A stretch of DNA of 64,000 nucleotides from Streptomyces fulvoviolaceus (GCF_000718165.1 NZ_JOEY01000012.1:62001-126000); one strand, 5' to 3'. Positions 43,606 through 52,135 are shown, counted from the stretch's first letter. Notes: generated by a model from the sequence alone, not told the origin. Translations and numbers: made by a program.

Positions 43606-45069
43606 CTACTGGGGAGCCGGAACCGGTTCGGACGCGAGTTCGGGTGCGCCGCGCCCGGCGAGCCGCTCGCGCCAGGCGGCCAGTACGGCGGCGTCGGTCG
43701 CCGGAGTCGCCAGCGAGACGACCACGTACGCGGCGAGGGACAACAGCAGGCCGTAGTAGACGGGCTCGTTGGCGAGGATGCCGTAGCCCGCCATCAGGCC
43801 GATGACCGCGAGGCCGCCGACGGTCACGGAGGCCAGCGCGCCCTGCGCGGTGCCGCGCTTCCACAGCAGGCCGCCGAGGATCGGGACGAGGAGGCCGCCG
43901 ACGAGAAGGTTGTAGGCGACGGTCAGGGCCTCGATGACGTTGTTGAGCGCGATCGCCGTACAGATCACCGCCACGCCCATGACGAGGATGAAGGCACGGT
44001 TGTCCCTGACCTCGTCGTGGTCGTCCTCCGGACCTCGCACGGCCCCTCGCAGCCGCGACCAGATGTCGTTGTTCGCGACGGTCGCGCAGGCGATCAGCGC
44101 GCCGGACGACGTCGACATCACGGCTGCGAGCGCTGCGGCCAGCACCAACCCCCGTACGCCGACCGGGAGTTCGTCCTTCACGATGGTCGCGAAGGCGTCG
44201 TCCGCGTTGGCGAGGTTCGGGTAGAGGACCTTGGCGGCCGTGCCGATGACGGCGCCGGCGAGGGCGTACGCGAGGCAGTAGGTGCCGGCGACCGTGCCGC
44301 CCCACTTGGCCGTGGTGTCGCTGCGGGCGGTGAACACGCGCTGCCAGATGTCCTGGCCGATGAGCATGCCGAACGTGTAGATCAGGACGTAGGTGAAGAT
44401 CGTCTCGCCGCCGATGCCCAGCGGGTCGAAGTACTCCGTCGGCAGCTTCGCCTTCATCTCGCTGAAGCCGCCCGCCTTCACCACGGCGATGGGCAGGAGC
44501 AGGAGCAGCACGCCGATCGTCTTGACCACGAACTGCACCATGTCGGTGAGGGTGATCGACCACATGCCGCCGAGGGTCGAGTAGGCGACGACGATCGAGC
44601 CGCCGAGGACGATCGCGACGGTCCGGTTCATGTCGAAGAGGACGTCGAAGATCGTGGCGTACGCGATGGTCGACGTGACCGCGAGCATCAGGGTGTACGC
44701 CCACATGACCACGCCGGAGATGACCCCGGCACGGCCGCCGTAGCGCAGGTCGAGCATCTCGGAGACGGTGTAGACCTTGAGGCGCGCGATGCGGGCGGAG
44801 AAGAAGACGCTCAGCGCCAGCAGGCCCAGGCCGATCGTGAACACCATCCAGGCGCCCGACAGGCCGTACTTGTAGCCCAGCCCCACGCCCCCGATCGTGG
44901 ACGCGCCGCCGAGCACGATGGCGGCCATCGTCCCGGAGTACATCGCGGGTCCGAGCCGGCGCCCGGCCACCAGGAACTCGCTCTTCGACTTGGCGCGGCG
45001 CATGCCCCACCAGCCCATGGCCAGCATGCCGGCCAGATAGACGACGATGACTGTGTAGTCGACGGCCAC
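43606..45069 (-). CDS. Sodium:solute symporter (SSS family)
   Basis: A 487-residue membrane protein with about 13 hydrophobic helices, GTG start 45069 behind GAGGAGGG. SSS hallmarks: FLVAGRRLGPAMYSGTMAAIVLGGASTIGG near residue 35, VYTVSEMLDLRYGG, and the signature region AALAAVMSTSSGALIACATVANNDIW near residue 315. It imports a small solute with Na+, probably the guanidino compound or precursor used by the downstream agmatinase. It is divergent from the PucR gene across 127 bp. Confidence 0.92.
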   Translation of the reverse strand: MAVDYTVIVVYLAGMLAMGWWGMRRAKSKSEFLVAGRRLGPAMYSGTMAAIVLGGASTIGGVGLGYKYGLSGAWMVFTIGLGLLALSVFFSARIARLKVYTVSEMLDLRYGGRAGVISGVVMWAYTLMLAVTSTIAYATIFDVLFDMNRTVAIVLGGSIVVAYSTLGGMWSITLTDMVQFVVKTIGVLLLLLPIAVVKAGGFSEMKAKLPTEYFDPLGIGGETIFTYVLIYTFGMLIGQDIWQRVFTARSDTTAKWGGTVAGTYCLAYALAGAVIGTAAKVLYPNLANADDAFATIVKDELPVGVRGLVLAAALAAVMSTSSGALIACATVANNDIWSRLRGAVRGPEDDHDEVRDNRAFILVMGVAVICTAIALNNVIEALTVAYNLLVGGLLVPILGGLLWKRGTAQGALASVTVGGLAVIGLMAGYGILANEPVYYGLLLSLAAYVVVSLATPATDAAVLAAWRERLAGRGAPELASEPVPAPQ

Positions 45070-45196
45070 GGGGCCCTCCTCGGTTGAGCTCGGTGTCGCC
45101 GGCGGGTGACGAGCATCGACACTAGGTGGCCGGAAAGCGGCTGCGAAGTGTACGTTTCATCCACTTGAACCGTGCCGAGTGGAGGGAACGCACACC

Positions 45197-46867
45197 ATGC
45201 CGGACCTCGCTGTTCCCCCTACCCCACCCGTGCCCCTCACGGCGCTCCTGGCCCGCGAGGACCTGGCCCTGCGGCAGATCGCGGGGCCCACGGATCCGGA
45301 CGTGATGATCCACTGGGCGCACACCTCGGAGATGGCGGACCCGTACCCGTATCTGCTGGGCGGCGAGCTGCTGCTGACGGCCGGCGTGCACATCCCGGAC
45401 GCGGCCGGCTCGGGCACGTACTTCGACGACTACGTCTCCCGGATCGTCGCGGCGGGCGGCGCGGCCCTCGGCTTCGGGGTGGCGCCGGTGCACGACACGG
45501 TGCCGCGGGCGCTGGTCGCGGCCTGCGAGGCGTACGAGCTGCCGCTGATCGAGGTCCCGCCGCAGACCACCTTCTCGGGCGTGGCCCGCGCGGTCTGGCA
45601 ACTGATGGCCCAGGCCCGGCACGCCGAACTCCGCCGTGTGACGGAGGCCCAGCAGAGCCTCGCGGCCGCGGCCTCCCGCCCGAATCCGGTCCCCTCGGTG
45701 CTACGGCAACTCGCCCAGCGGGTGGGGGGCTGGGCGGTGCTGTACGGGCCGGAGGGGGTGGAGATCGCGGAGGCCGGGCGGGCGACGGGTGCTCCGGTGC
45801 GGGGGGCGCTGCGCGAGCTGGCGGAGGTGGTACGGCCGACGGCGCCGATGTTTTCGCCCCCGCCGCCCCTTCCCGTCCCGTCCCGGGGGCTCCGCCCCCG
45901 GACCCCCGCTCCTCAAACGCCGGAGGGGCTGAATTTGGCTGAGTTCTCAGCCCGTCCGGCGTTTGAGGACGAGGCCCGTCGGGCCGAAAACGGGGGTCCG
46001 GGGGCGGAGCCCCCAGGGTCGGGACGGGAAGGGGCGGCGGGGGCGAAAAACATCCGGGAACGCCGGGCCACCTCCGCCACCGACACCGTCGCCGGGACCC
46101 ACCTCGCCGCCTACGCCCTGGCTGCCGGGCACGGCTTCGTGCTCGGGGTCGCGGCGCCGCGGCGGGATCCCGGCGATCACACCATCGCCTCCGTGGCCGC
46201 CGTGCTGCTCTCCCTGCTCACCGGCGAGCACCAGAGCGGCTCGGGAGCGGCCCGCTCCTCGGCGCTGGTACGGCTGCTGCTGGGCGCCGAGCCCCACACC
46301 GTGGCCTCCCTCCTGGGCGATGACCGGTGGCACGTCGTGCACGCCCGCCCGGACGCCCAGGCCCCCGACCTCATCACCGCCTCCGCACTGGGCGCCGCGC
46401 TCGGGTCGCCGCTGGTCGACCTCGCGGAGGACGTCGTACGGGTGCTCGTCCCGGCCGGGCGGGAGACGGAGCCGCAGCCCGGGTGGACCCTGGGTGTCAG
46501 TGCCGCCGTAGGTCCGCACGAGTGGGCGGTCGCCGACACCCAGGCCGCCCGCGCCCTGGCCCGCGCCCGGGCCACCCGCACGGCCCTGGTCCGGCACGGC
46601 GCCCGCCCGGGCCTGGCCGGTCTCGTCCCGCACGAGGAGGCCGAGGCGCACGCCCGTACCCTGCTCGCCCCCCTGTCTCCTCCGCTCACCGAGACCCTGC
46701 GCACCTGGCTGTCCCTGCATGGGAGTTGGGACCGTACGGCGGTGGCGCTGGACGTGCACCGCAACACCGTGCGGCAGCGGATCGCCCGGTGCGCGGGACT
46801 GCTGGACGCGGACCTGGACGACCCGGACGTACGGATGGAGTTGTGGTTCGCGCTACGGCAGCTCTGA
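45197..46867 (+). CDS. PucR family transcriptional regulator with in-frame inverted-repeat insertion
   Basis: A 556-residue PucR/CdaR-type activator from ATG 45197 (GGAGGG upstream). Residues 15-145 are the PucR sensor domain (ALLAREDLALRQIAG, GELLLTAGVHIPD, ELPLIEVPPQTTF). The C-terminal HTH_30 (SLHGSWDRTAVALDVHRNTVRQRIARC, near residue 520) is intact. Residues about 218-285 (PMFSPPPPLPVPSRGLRPR onwards) are translated repeat DNA that replaces or splits the expected linker to the GGDEF-like domain. It is divergent from the symporter-agmatinase-ThDP operon, its likely target. Whether the insertion leaves it functional is unknown. Confidence 0.88.
   Translation: MPDLAVPPTPPVPLTALLAREDLALRQIAGPTDPDVMIHWAHTSEMADPYPYLLGGELLLTAGVHIPDAAGSGTYFDDYVSRIVAAGGAALGFGVAPVHDTVPRALVAACEAYELPLIEVPPQTTFSGVARAVWQLMAQARHAELRRVTEAQQSLAAAASRPNPVPSVLRQLAQRVGGWAVLYGPEGVEIAEAGRATGAPVRGALRELAEVVRPTAPMFSPPPPLPVPSRGLRPRTPAPQTPEGLNLAEFSARPAFEDEARRAENGGPGAEPPGSGREGAAGAKNIRERRATSATDTVAGTHLAAYALAAGHGFVLGVAAPRRDPGDHTIASVAAVLLSLLTGEHQSGSGAARSSALVRLLLGAEPHTVASLLGDDRWHVVHARPDAQAPDLITASALGAALGSPLVDLAEDVVRVLVPAGRETEPQPGWTLGVSAAVGPHEWAVADTQAARALARARATRTALVRHGARPGLAGLVPHEEAEAHARTLLAPLSPPLTETLRTWLSLHGSWDRTAVALDVHRNTVRQRIARCAGLLDADLDDPDVRMELWFALRQL
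45850..46051. repeat. ~200-bp near-perfect inverted repeat embedded in the PucR coding sequence
   Basis: The left arm starts TTTTCGCCCCCGCCGCCCC at 45851 and continues with CCCGGGGGCTCCGCCCCCGG and CTCCTCAAACGCCGGA; the right arm carries the complements (TCCGGCGTTTGAGGAC, GGGGGTCCGGGGGCGGAG, AAGGGGCGGCGGGGGCGAA) to 46051. The arms are nearly complementary over about 90 bp, with a short central loop near CTGAATTTGGCTGAGTTC. The element shares words with the repeat at 12686-12779. It is read through in frame. Confidence 0.92.
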
Positions 46868-46952
46868 CCACCGCGATCCACCGCGTGAACATCGGGTGAC
46901 CCGCGTCCCAGGGAGCGGGATGCCAGGTGATCCCACAGAGGTCTGCCTCACA

Positions 46953-47750
46953 ATGGGAGGCATGCCGATATCCGGGACCCCCAGCCGCGCCGAACTCGTC
47001 GACCACCTTGTGAAGACCCGTATCGCGGGCGACGTAGCCACCCCGCGCGAGAACAACCTCTCCCACTACCGCCAGCTTTCGAACGGCGTCCGCAACTTCT
47101 GGCTCGGCCTGGAGCTGGGCGACCGCTGGACCGACGAGCAGGACGTGCTCGCGGTGATGGCCGAGCGCGTCGGCGTGAACGACGACCCCGAGTACCGGTA
47201 CGGCCAGGACACCATCGACCCCGAGCTGACGGTCGACGGTCTGGAGCGCATGGCGGCGCGGCTGCGCAAGGCGGCGGACGGGCAGCAGCGGGTCCTGTTC
47301 GCCACCGGCCACCCGGGCGGCCTGCTCGACGTGCACCGGGAGACGGCCGCCGCCCTGCGCACGGCCGGCTGCGAGATCGTGGTCATCCCGGACGGACTGC
47401 AGACGGACGAGGGATACGTCATGCAGTTCGCGGACGTGGCCGTCCTGGAGCACGGCGCCACCCTGTGGCACACGCACTCCGGCGAGCCGATGAAGGCCAT
47501 CCTCACGGCACTTGAGCGCGAGGGCCGCCCGCTGCCCGACCTGGTCGTCGCCGACCACGGCTGGGCGGGCTACGCCGGCCGGCACGGCATCGACTCCGTG
47601 GGCTACGCCGACTCCAACGACCCGGCGCTCTTCCTCGCCGAGGCGGAGGGAACCGTCCAGGTGACGGTCCCGCTCGACGACCACGTCCTCAGCCCGCGTT
47701 ACTACGACCCGATGACGGCGTATCTGCTGGCGGAGGCGGGACTGGTGTGA
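46953..47750 (+). CDS. Conserved putative phosphatase
   Basis: A protein of about 265 residues (ATG 46953 with AGAGG 11 bp upstream; the in-frame ATG 46962 is also possible). It starts MGGMPISGTPSRAELVDHLVKTRIAGDVATPREN. Distinctive blocks are QRVLFATGHPGGLLDVHRETAAAL, EIVVIPDGLQTDEGYVMQFADVAVLEHGATLWHTHSGEPMKAIL, DLVVADHGWAGYAGRHGIDSVGYADSNDPALFLAE. This is an actinobacterial family often labelled phosphatase; substrate and mechanism are not evident from motifs. The 3' end overlaps a truncated MFS relic on the other strand by 62 bp. Confidence 0.7.
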   Translation: MGGMPISGTPSRAELVDHLVKTRIAGDVATPRENNLSHYRQLSNGVRNFWLGLELGDRWTDEQDVLAVMAERVGVNDDPEYRYGQDTIDPELTVDGLERMAARLRKAADGQQRVLFATGHPGGLLDVHRETAAALRTAGCEIVVIPDGLQTDEGYVMQFADVAVLEHGATLWHTHSGEPMKAILTALEREGRPLPDLVVADHGWAGYAGRHGIDSVGYADSNDPALFLAEAEGTVQVTVPLDDHVLSPRYYDPMTAYLLAEAGLV

Positions 47751-48075
47751 CCCGCTGCGCCAGCCGCCCCCGCAGCGCCCAGCCGATCAGCCCCGCGAGC
47801 AGGACGGTCAGCGCGCCACCGGCCAGCAGGGCGGTGCGCGGGCCGGTCCACTGGGCGAGGACGCCCAGCAGGAGGGCGCCGACCGGGCCGCTGCCGTAGA
47901 AGACGGAGTTCTGGACGGCGAGCACCCGGCCCCGGACCGCGGGGTCCGCGCGGAGCTGGAGGGCGGTGGCGGAGACCGTGGTGAAGACCATGGAGGCGGC
48001 GCCGGCCGGGATGAGCAGCAGGGCGAAGACGAGGTAGCCGGGCGCGAGCGCGGTGACCGCCCCGGTCAGGGAGCG
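47689..48075 (-). pseudogene. Truncated MFS transporter, C-terminal remnant
   Basis: An open frame translating ERSLTGAVTALAPGYLVF and onward through VFTTVSATALQLRADPAVRGRVLAVQNSVFYGSGPVGALLLGVLAQWTGPRTALLAGG is the last 120 residues or so of an EntS-like MFS exporter (motif RGRVLAVQNSVFYGSGPVGA). Everything upstream, about 280 residues, is missing: the frame abuts the thioesterase gene stop at 48116 with no start codon or TM helices 1-8. The first ATG in frame is at 47991. Most likely a deletion relic. Confidence 0.8.
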
Positions 48076-48115
48076 CTCTCTTCCCGGGCGACGCAGACAT
48101 CGCCCGGGCGCGGCC

Positions 48116-48982
48116 TCACCGCGGGACGCGGACCACGCCTTCCTGGATCACCGAGATGGCCAGCTGCCCGTCCTGCGTGTAGATGCGGGCCTGGCCGAGG
48201 CCGCGGCCTCCTGACGCGGACGGCGACTCCTGGTCGTAGAGGAGCCACTCGTCGGCGCGGAAGGGCCGGTGGAACCACATCGCGTGGTCGAGCGAGGCCC
48301 CGACGACGTCGCCGACGGCCCATCCGCCGCGCCCGTGCGCGAGGAGGATCGAGTCGAGGAGCGTCATGTCGGAGACGTAGGTGGCGAGGACGACGTGCAG
48401 GAGGGGGTCGTCATCGAGTTTGCCGTTGGTGCGGAACCAGACCTGGGAGTGGGGTTCGCGGGGCTCGCCGAACTTGCCGTACGGCGGCTCGTCCGCGTAG
48501 CGCAGGTCGATCGCCTCGCGGGCCTCGATGAACTTCTCGACGATGTCGGAGTCGATGTGGTCGTAGCCGCGCAGCTGCTCCGCCGTGGTGGGCAGCGTGA
48601 CCGGGTCGGGCGCGTCCGGCATCGGGGCCTGGTGGTCGAGGCCCTCCTCGTACGTCTGGAAGGACGCGGAGAGGTGGAAGATCGGCTGCCCGTGCTGGAC
48701 CGCGACCACCCGGCGGGTGGTGAAGGAGCGGCCGTCGCGGATGCGGTCGACGGTGTAGACGATGGGTGCACCGGGGTCGCCCGCGACCAGGAAGTACGCG
48801 TGGAGGGAGTGGGCGTGACTGTCCGAGGGGACCGTCCGCCCCGCGGCCACCAGCGCCTGCGCAGCGACCTGCCCGCCGAAGACGCGGGGGATCACGGCGG
48901 CGCGGGACTGGCCGCGGAAGATGTTCTCCTCGATCTGCTCGAGGTCGAGCAGATCGAGGAGACTCTGTAGTGCCTGACTCAT
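48116..48982 (-). CDS. tesB: Acyl-CoA thioesterase II
   Basis: A 288-residue double hot-dog protein hydrolysing acyl-CoA to CoA and free acid. Family blocks: LDLEQIEENIFRGQS, RVFGGQVAAQALVAAGRTVP, LHAYFLVAGDP, IVYTVDRIRDGRSFTTRRVVAVQHG, SDMTLLDSILLAHG, ASLDHAMWFHRPFRADEWLLYD (Asp-Thr/Gln active site region). The start region contains the palindrome TACTGGTCAGTA (48994-49005). It is downstream of an acyl-CoA dehydrogenase on the same strand (35-bp gap). Confidence 0.92.
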   Translation of the reverse strand: MSQALQSLLDLLDLEQIEENIFRGQSRAAVIPRVFGGQVAAQALVAAGRTVPSDSHAHSLHAYFLVAGDPGAPIVYTVDRIRDGRSFTTRRVVAVQHGQPIFHLSASFQTYEEGLDHQAPMPDAPDPVTLPTTAEQLRGYDHIDSDIVEKFIEAREAIDLRYADEPPYGKFGEPREPHSQVWFRTNGKLDDDPLLHVVLATYVSDMTLLDSILLAHGRGGWAVGDVVGASLDHAMWFHRPFRADEWLLYDQESPSASGGRGLGQARIYTQDGQLAISVIQEGVVRVPR

Positions 48983-48993
48983 ACAGTCATTTG

Positions 48994-49005
48994 TACTGGT
49001 CAGTA
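48994..49005. promoter_or_regulatory. Palindrome just upstream of tesB
   Basis: TACTGGTCAGTA (5-2-5 palindrome TACTG..CAGTA) lies 12 bp upstream of the thioesterase start, between its gene and the acyl-CoA dehydrogenase stop. It resembles TetR-family operators; if used, tesB has its own promoter or read-through is blocked. Confidence 0.45.
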
Positions 49006-49017
49006 ATTTCCGGAACC

Positions 49018-50184
49018 TTACAGGCCCATGTCCTTCGCGATGATCGACTTCATGATCTCGCTGGTGCCGCCGTAGATGCGGTTGACGCGGTTGTCCGCGT
49101 ACAGGCGGGCGATCGGGTACTCGTTCATGAAGCCGTAGCCACCGTGCAGCTGGAGGCAGCGGTCGATCACGCGGTGGGCGACCTCGGTGCAGAACAGCTT
49201 GGCGCTGGCGGCCTCGGCGGGGGTCAGCTCACCGGCGTCCAGGGCCTCCAGGGCGCGGTCGACGACGGCCTCGGCCGCGTCCACCTCGGCCTGGCAGGCG
49301 GCCAGCTCGAACTTGGTGTTCTGGAAGGAGGCGACGGACTTGCCGAAGACCGTGCGCTCCTGCACGTACTCCTTGGCGAACCGGACGGCCGCCTTGGCCT
49401 GCGCGTAGGCGCCGAAGGCGATGCCCCAGCGCTCGGAGGCCAGGTTGTGGCCGAGGTAGTAGAAGCCCTTGTTCTCCTCGCCGAGGAGGTCCTCGACGGG
49501 CACCTTGACGTCGACGAACGCGAGCTCGGCGGTGTCGGAGGTCTTCAGGCCGAGCTTGTCCAGCTTGCGGCCGATGGAGTAGCCCTCGGACTTGGTGTCC
49601 ACGGCGAACAGGGAGATGCCGAAGCGGCGGTCCTCGGCGGTGGGCGCGGAGGTGCGGGCGCAGACGATCACGCGGTCGGCGTGGACGCCGCCGGTGATGA
49701 AGGTCTTGGAGCCGTTGAGGACGTAGTGCGTGCCGTCCTCGGAGAGCTTGGCGGTGGTCTTCATGCCCGCGAGGTCGGAGCCGGTGCCCGGCTCGGTCAT
49801 CGCGAGGGCCCACATCTCCTCGGCGGAGACGAACTTCGGCAGGAAGCGCTTCTTCTGCTCGTCGGTGGCGAGCATCTTGATGTACGGCAGGCCGAGCAGC
49901 ACGTGCACACCGGAGCCGCCGAACTGGACGCCCGCGCGGGCCGTCTCCTCGTACATCACGGCTTCGAACTTGTACGAGTCGATGCCGGCGCCGCCGAACT
50001 CCTCGTCGACACGGATGCCGAAGATGCCGAGCTCGGCGAGCTTGTAGTAGAAGTCGCGCGGCGCCTGGCCGGCTGCGAACCACTCGTCGTAGACGGGGAC
50101 GACCTCGGCCTCGATGAAGGCGCGCAGGGTCTCCCGGAACGCTTCGTGGTCCTCGTTGAACACGGTACGGCGCACCGCCGCCAC
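49018..50184 (-). CDS. Acyl-CoA dehydrogenase (isovaleryl/long-chain active-site type)
   Basis: A 388-residue FAD enzyme for alpha,beta-dehydrogenation of acyl-CoA. FAD/substrate blocks: WALAMTEPGTGSDLAGMKTTA, YVLNGSKTFITGGVHADRVIV, FGKSVASFQNTKFELA, QLHGGYGFMNEYPIARLYADNRVNRIYGGTSEIM. The usual C-terminal catalytic Glu is Gly here (YGGTSEI), and a Glu appears in the helix-G position (HNLASERWGIAFG), as in isovaleryl- and long-chain-type enzymes. The first 20 residues (RTVFNEDHEAFRETLRAFIE) are standard. Promoter region has an operator-like palindrome at 50271-50286. Confidence 0.92.
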   Translation of the reverse strand: MAAVRRTVFNEDHEAFRETLRAFIEAEVVPVYDEWFAAGQAPRDFYYKLAELGIFGIRVDEEFGGAGIDSYKFEAVMYEETARAGVQFGGSGVHVLLGLPYIKMLATDEQKKRFLPKFVSAEEMWALAMTEPGTGSDLAGMKTTAKLSEDGTHYVLNGSKTFITGGVHADRVIVCARTSAPTAEDRRFGISLFAVDTKSEGYSIGRKLDKLGLKTSDTAELAFVDVKVPVEDLLGEENKGFYYLGHNLASERWGIAFGAYAQAKAAVRFAKEYVQERTVFGKSVASFQNTKFELAACQAEVDAAEAVVDRALEALDAGELTPAEAASAKLFCTEVAHRVIDRCLQLHGGYGFMNEYPIARLYADNRVNRIYGGTSEIMKSIIAKDMGL

Positions 50185-50270
50185 CCTTCTCTGCGCCTAA
50201 ACCGGCGCCGCTCTCGCGTACGTGGTTGCTCGCCGTCGGGGTTCCTCAATTGATGGTTGCGACCCCATGG

Positions 50271-50286
50271 CTAAGCGCTTGCTCAG
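50271..50286. promoter_or_regulatory. Operator-like palindrome upstream of acyl-CoA dehydrogenase
   Basis: CTAAGCGCTTGCTCAG is a near-perfect 6-4-6 inverted repeat (CTAAGC / GCTCAG, one mismatch), 87 bp upstream of the acyl-CoA dehydrogenase start. This AAGCGCTTGCT pattern is typical of TetR-type fatty-acid regulators in actinobacteria. The flanking 50185-50352 shows no gene. Confidence 0.55.
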
Positions 50287-50352
50287 ATCAACCGTACCGG
50301 CGAGTATCAAGGGCGTCCAGACCGGCCCTCGGGTAACGCTCGTCACGCTGTC

Positions 50353-51822
50353 TCAGCGGTACCGGACGAGAAGGGGCCGTTCGGTGATCCGTACGGCGTC
50401 CTCGGCGCCGGTCTCGCGGGTGGTGCCGTCGAGGTGGTCGACGCGGTACGCCCCCGCGCCCGCCCGGACGTCCGCCGTGCCGGAGAGGGTCCACCGGATG
50501 CGGGCCGGATGCGGGATGCCGTGTTCGTCCGGGACGAGGAACTCGCACTGCCAGACGTTCTCGGGCAGACCGATCTCCGCCCCGTGACCGCAGGAGCGGA
50601 TCTCGGCACGGGCGAGCCACTTCTGGAGCCGGTCGACGTGGAGGCCGGCCTTGGTGGGTGCCTGGCCCTCGGCCTGGACGACCAGGGGGATCTTGCTGTT
50701 GCCCCAGGCGTAGAAGTACATCCGCTCCACGATCCTGGAGTACAGACCCGTCAGGTAGAAGCGGACCGCGTGGTCCGCCGCCGTGTCCGCGTCCAGCGGG
50801 TCGTTCAGCTGGATCGTCTGGACGGTCCCCGTGTTCCACAGCGGCAGGTGGTACCCCGCGAGCTGGAAGGTCCGTTCGACCTTGCGGACGATCTCCAGCA
50901 TGGTCTCCGGGGGATCGGTGACGCTGCGCTGGTAGAGGTTGACGGCCGCCGCGTCGCAGTACTGGTACGCGCCCGCCTCGGCGAAGCGGAGCAGGTACTC
51001 GTGCGACGCGTCCTCCCACAGGTCGGTGATCGAGGGACAGACCACGGTCGCGTCCTTGTCGTGCTCCCGGATGATGCGGCTCGCACGGCGCGTCATCTCG
51101 GCGAGCGTCTCCACGCTGCCGTTGTAGTGGTGCCCGTGATTGGCCGTGATCCACGGCTCGTACGCGTCGATGCGGCCGCCCGCGTGCCGCACCACGGCGC
51201 GGACGAAGGCGTCCCAGTCGGCCAGGTCGTCCGGCGGTGCGGCACGGGAGTCCTCCCGGTACGCGGCCCTACGGCCGTCCGGCGCGGCCCAGCCGGGCGT
51301 ACCGCCGAGGACGAAGACCGTGGACAGGCCCTGCCGTTCGGCTCCGTCGAGCAGCCGGTCGAGGGTGGTCCAGTCGAACTCGCCCCGCCTGGGCTCGAGT
51401 TGGGACCAGCGGGTCTCGCTGTCCCACAAGCGCACCGTGCCCACGCGGAACGACGGCATGACCCCGCTGAAACTGTTCATCGTCACGCCGAACATCTCGG
51501 GGGCGACCGGCAACGGCGCCTGGGACCAGCTCTCGGCCCCGGCGGGTACGGCCGTGAGGGGTCCGGGATCCGTCCCCTCTTCCGTCGCCGCCTCCCAGTA
51601 CCGCAGCAGGTCGTTCAGCTCGGCCGGCTCCGCCCCGCACTCCTTGGCGAACCGGAGGACGATGTCGTAGTCCCCCGGCACCCCCTGGCCGGTGCAGTAC
51701 CGATGCAGGGTGGAGCCGCTGATGAAGATCCGCTGTCCCAGCACCTGGTAACTGAGCCCACTGCGGTCCTTGAGACCACGCAGCGCGGTGGCCAACTCCC
51801 GCCCCTCGGCACGCCTGTTCAT
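50353..51822 (-). CDS. HTH regulator fused to a degenerate glycosidase-like domain
   Basis: A 489-residue protein (ATG 51822; upstream ATG 51855 and TTG/GTG starts are possible). Residues about 10-70 are an XRE-like HTH (ALRGLKDRSGLSYQVLGQRI, GSTLHRYCTGQGVP). From about 110, a (beta/alpha)8 GH39/GH5-like fold: VTMNSFSGVMPSFRVGTVRLWDSETRW, FVLGGTPGWAAPDG, ERMYFYAWGNSKIPLV. The usual W-N-E acid/base motif is WIT at W224-I225-T226 (YEPWITANHG), and the strand-7 nucleophile position (PLWNTGTVQT) has Gly332 rather than Glu, so hydrolysis is unlikely. There is no signal peptide. Inference: an intracellular sugar-sensing regulator. Confidence 0.72.
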   Translation of the reverse strand: MNRRAEGRELATALRGLKDRSGLSYQVLGQRIFISGSTLHRYCTGQGVPGDYDIVLRFAKECGAEPAELNDLLRYWEAATEEGTDPGPLTAVPAGAESWSQAPLPVAPEMFGVTMNSFSGVMPSFRVGTVRLWDSETRWSQLEPRRGEFDWTTLDRLLDGAERQGLSTVFVLGGTPGWAAPDGRRAAYREDSRAAPPDDLADWDAFVRAVVRHAGGRIDAYEPWITANHGHHYNGSVETLAEMTRRASRIIREHDKDATVVCPSITDLWEDASHEYLLRFAEAGAYQYCDAAAVNLYQRSVTDPPETMLEIVRKVERTFQLAGYHLPLWNTGTVQTIQLNDPLDADTAADHAVRFYLTGLYSRIVERMYFYAWGNSKIPLVVQAEGQAPTKAGLHVDRLQKWLARAEIRSCGHGAEIGLPENVWQCEFLVPDEHGIPHPARIRWTLSGTADVRAGAGAYRVDHLDGTTRETGAEDAVRITERPLLVRYR

Positions 51823-52025
51823 CACACCCACCCCCGTGACGGCCGACTCCACCATCCCAGGTATGTCCCAACAGTTCCGCGTCATTCCTGGTCATGGTGT
51901 GGCGCGCGTCCCACGGCGAGACCGGGACGTGCGCCCTCTGGCCATCAGGTCGGCCGACTCGGCACCATGATCACACCTAACCGAGGGGGGTGCCGGTCCC
52001 CCACGGCTTCTGGAGGGGAACACCC

Positions 52026-52130
52026 ATGCCTGCCTGCAAGCGGGTGTGGGTGTCGAGAAGCCCGCTGAGGGTGGGCGGGGAGCCGGCTGGAATCACCGAC
52101 CGGGTCGTGGCGGTCCGAGCCACGGCCTGA
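52026..52130 (+). CDS. Small ORF, 34 codons, with strong ribosome binding site and hairpin
   Basis: ATG at 52026 with GGAGGGG 7 bp upstream encodes MPACKRVWVSRSPLRVGGEP and 14 more residues, ending TGA at 52130. Six bases later a GC-rich hairpin begins (52136-52169). The peptide is basic (Arg/Lys-rich, one Cys) with no recognised motif. It lies in the otherwise empty 350-bp gap between the pseudoglycosidase regulator and TetR genes, transcribed opposite to both. Good translational signals but unverified. Confidence 0.5.
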   Translation: MPACKRVWVSRSPLRVGGEPAGITDRVVAVRATA

Positions 52131-52135
52131 CCCTC

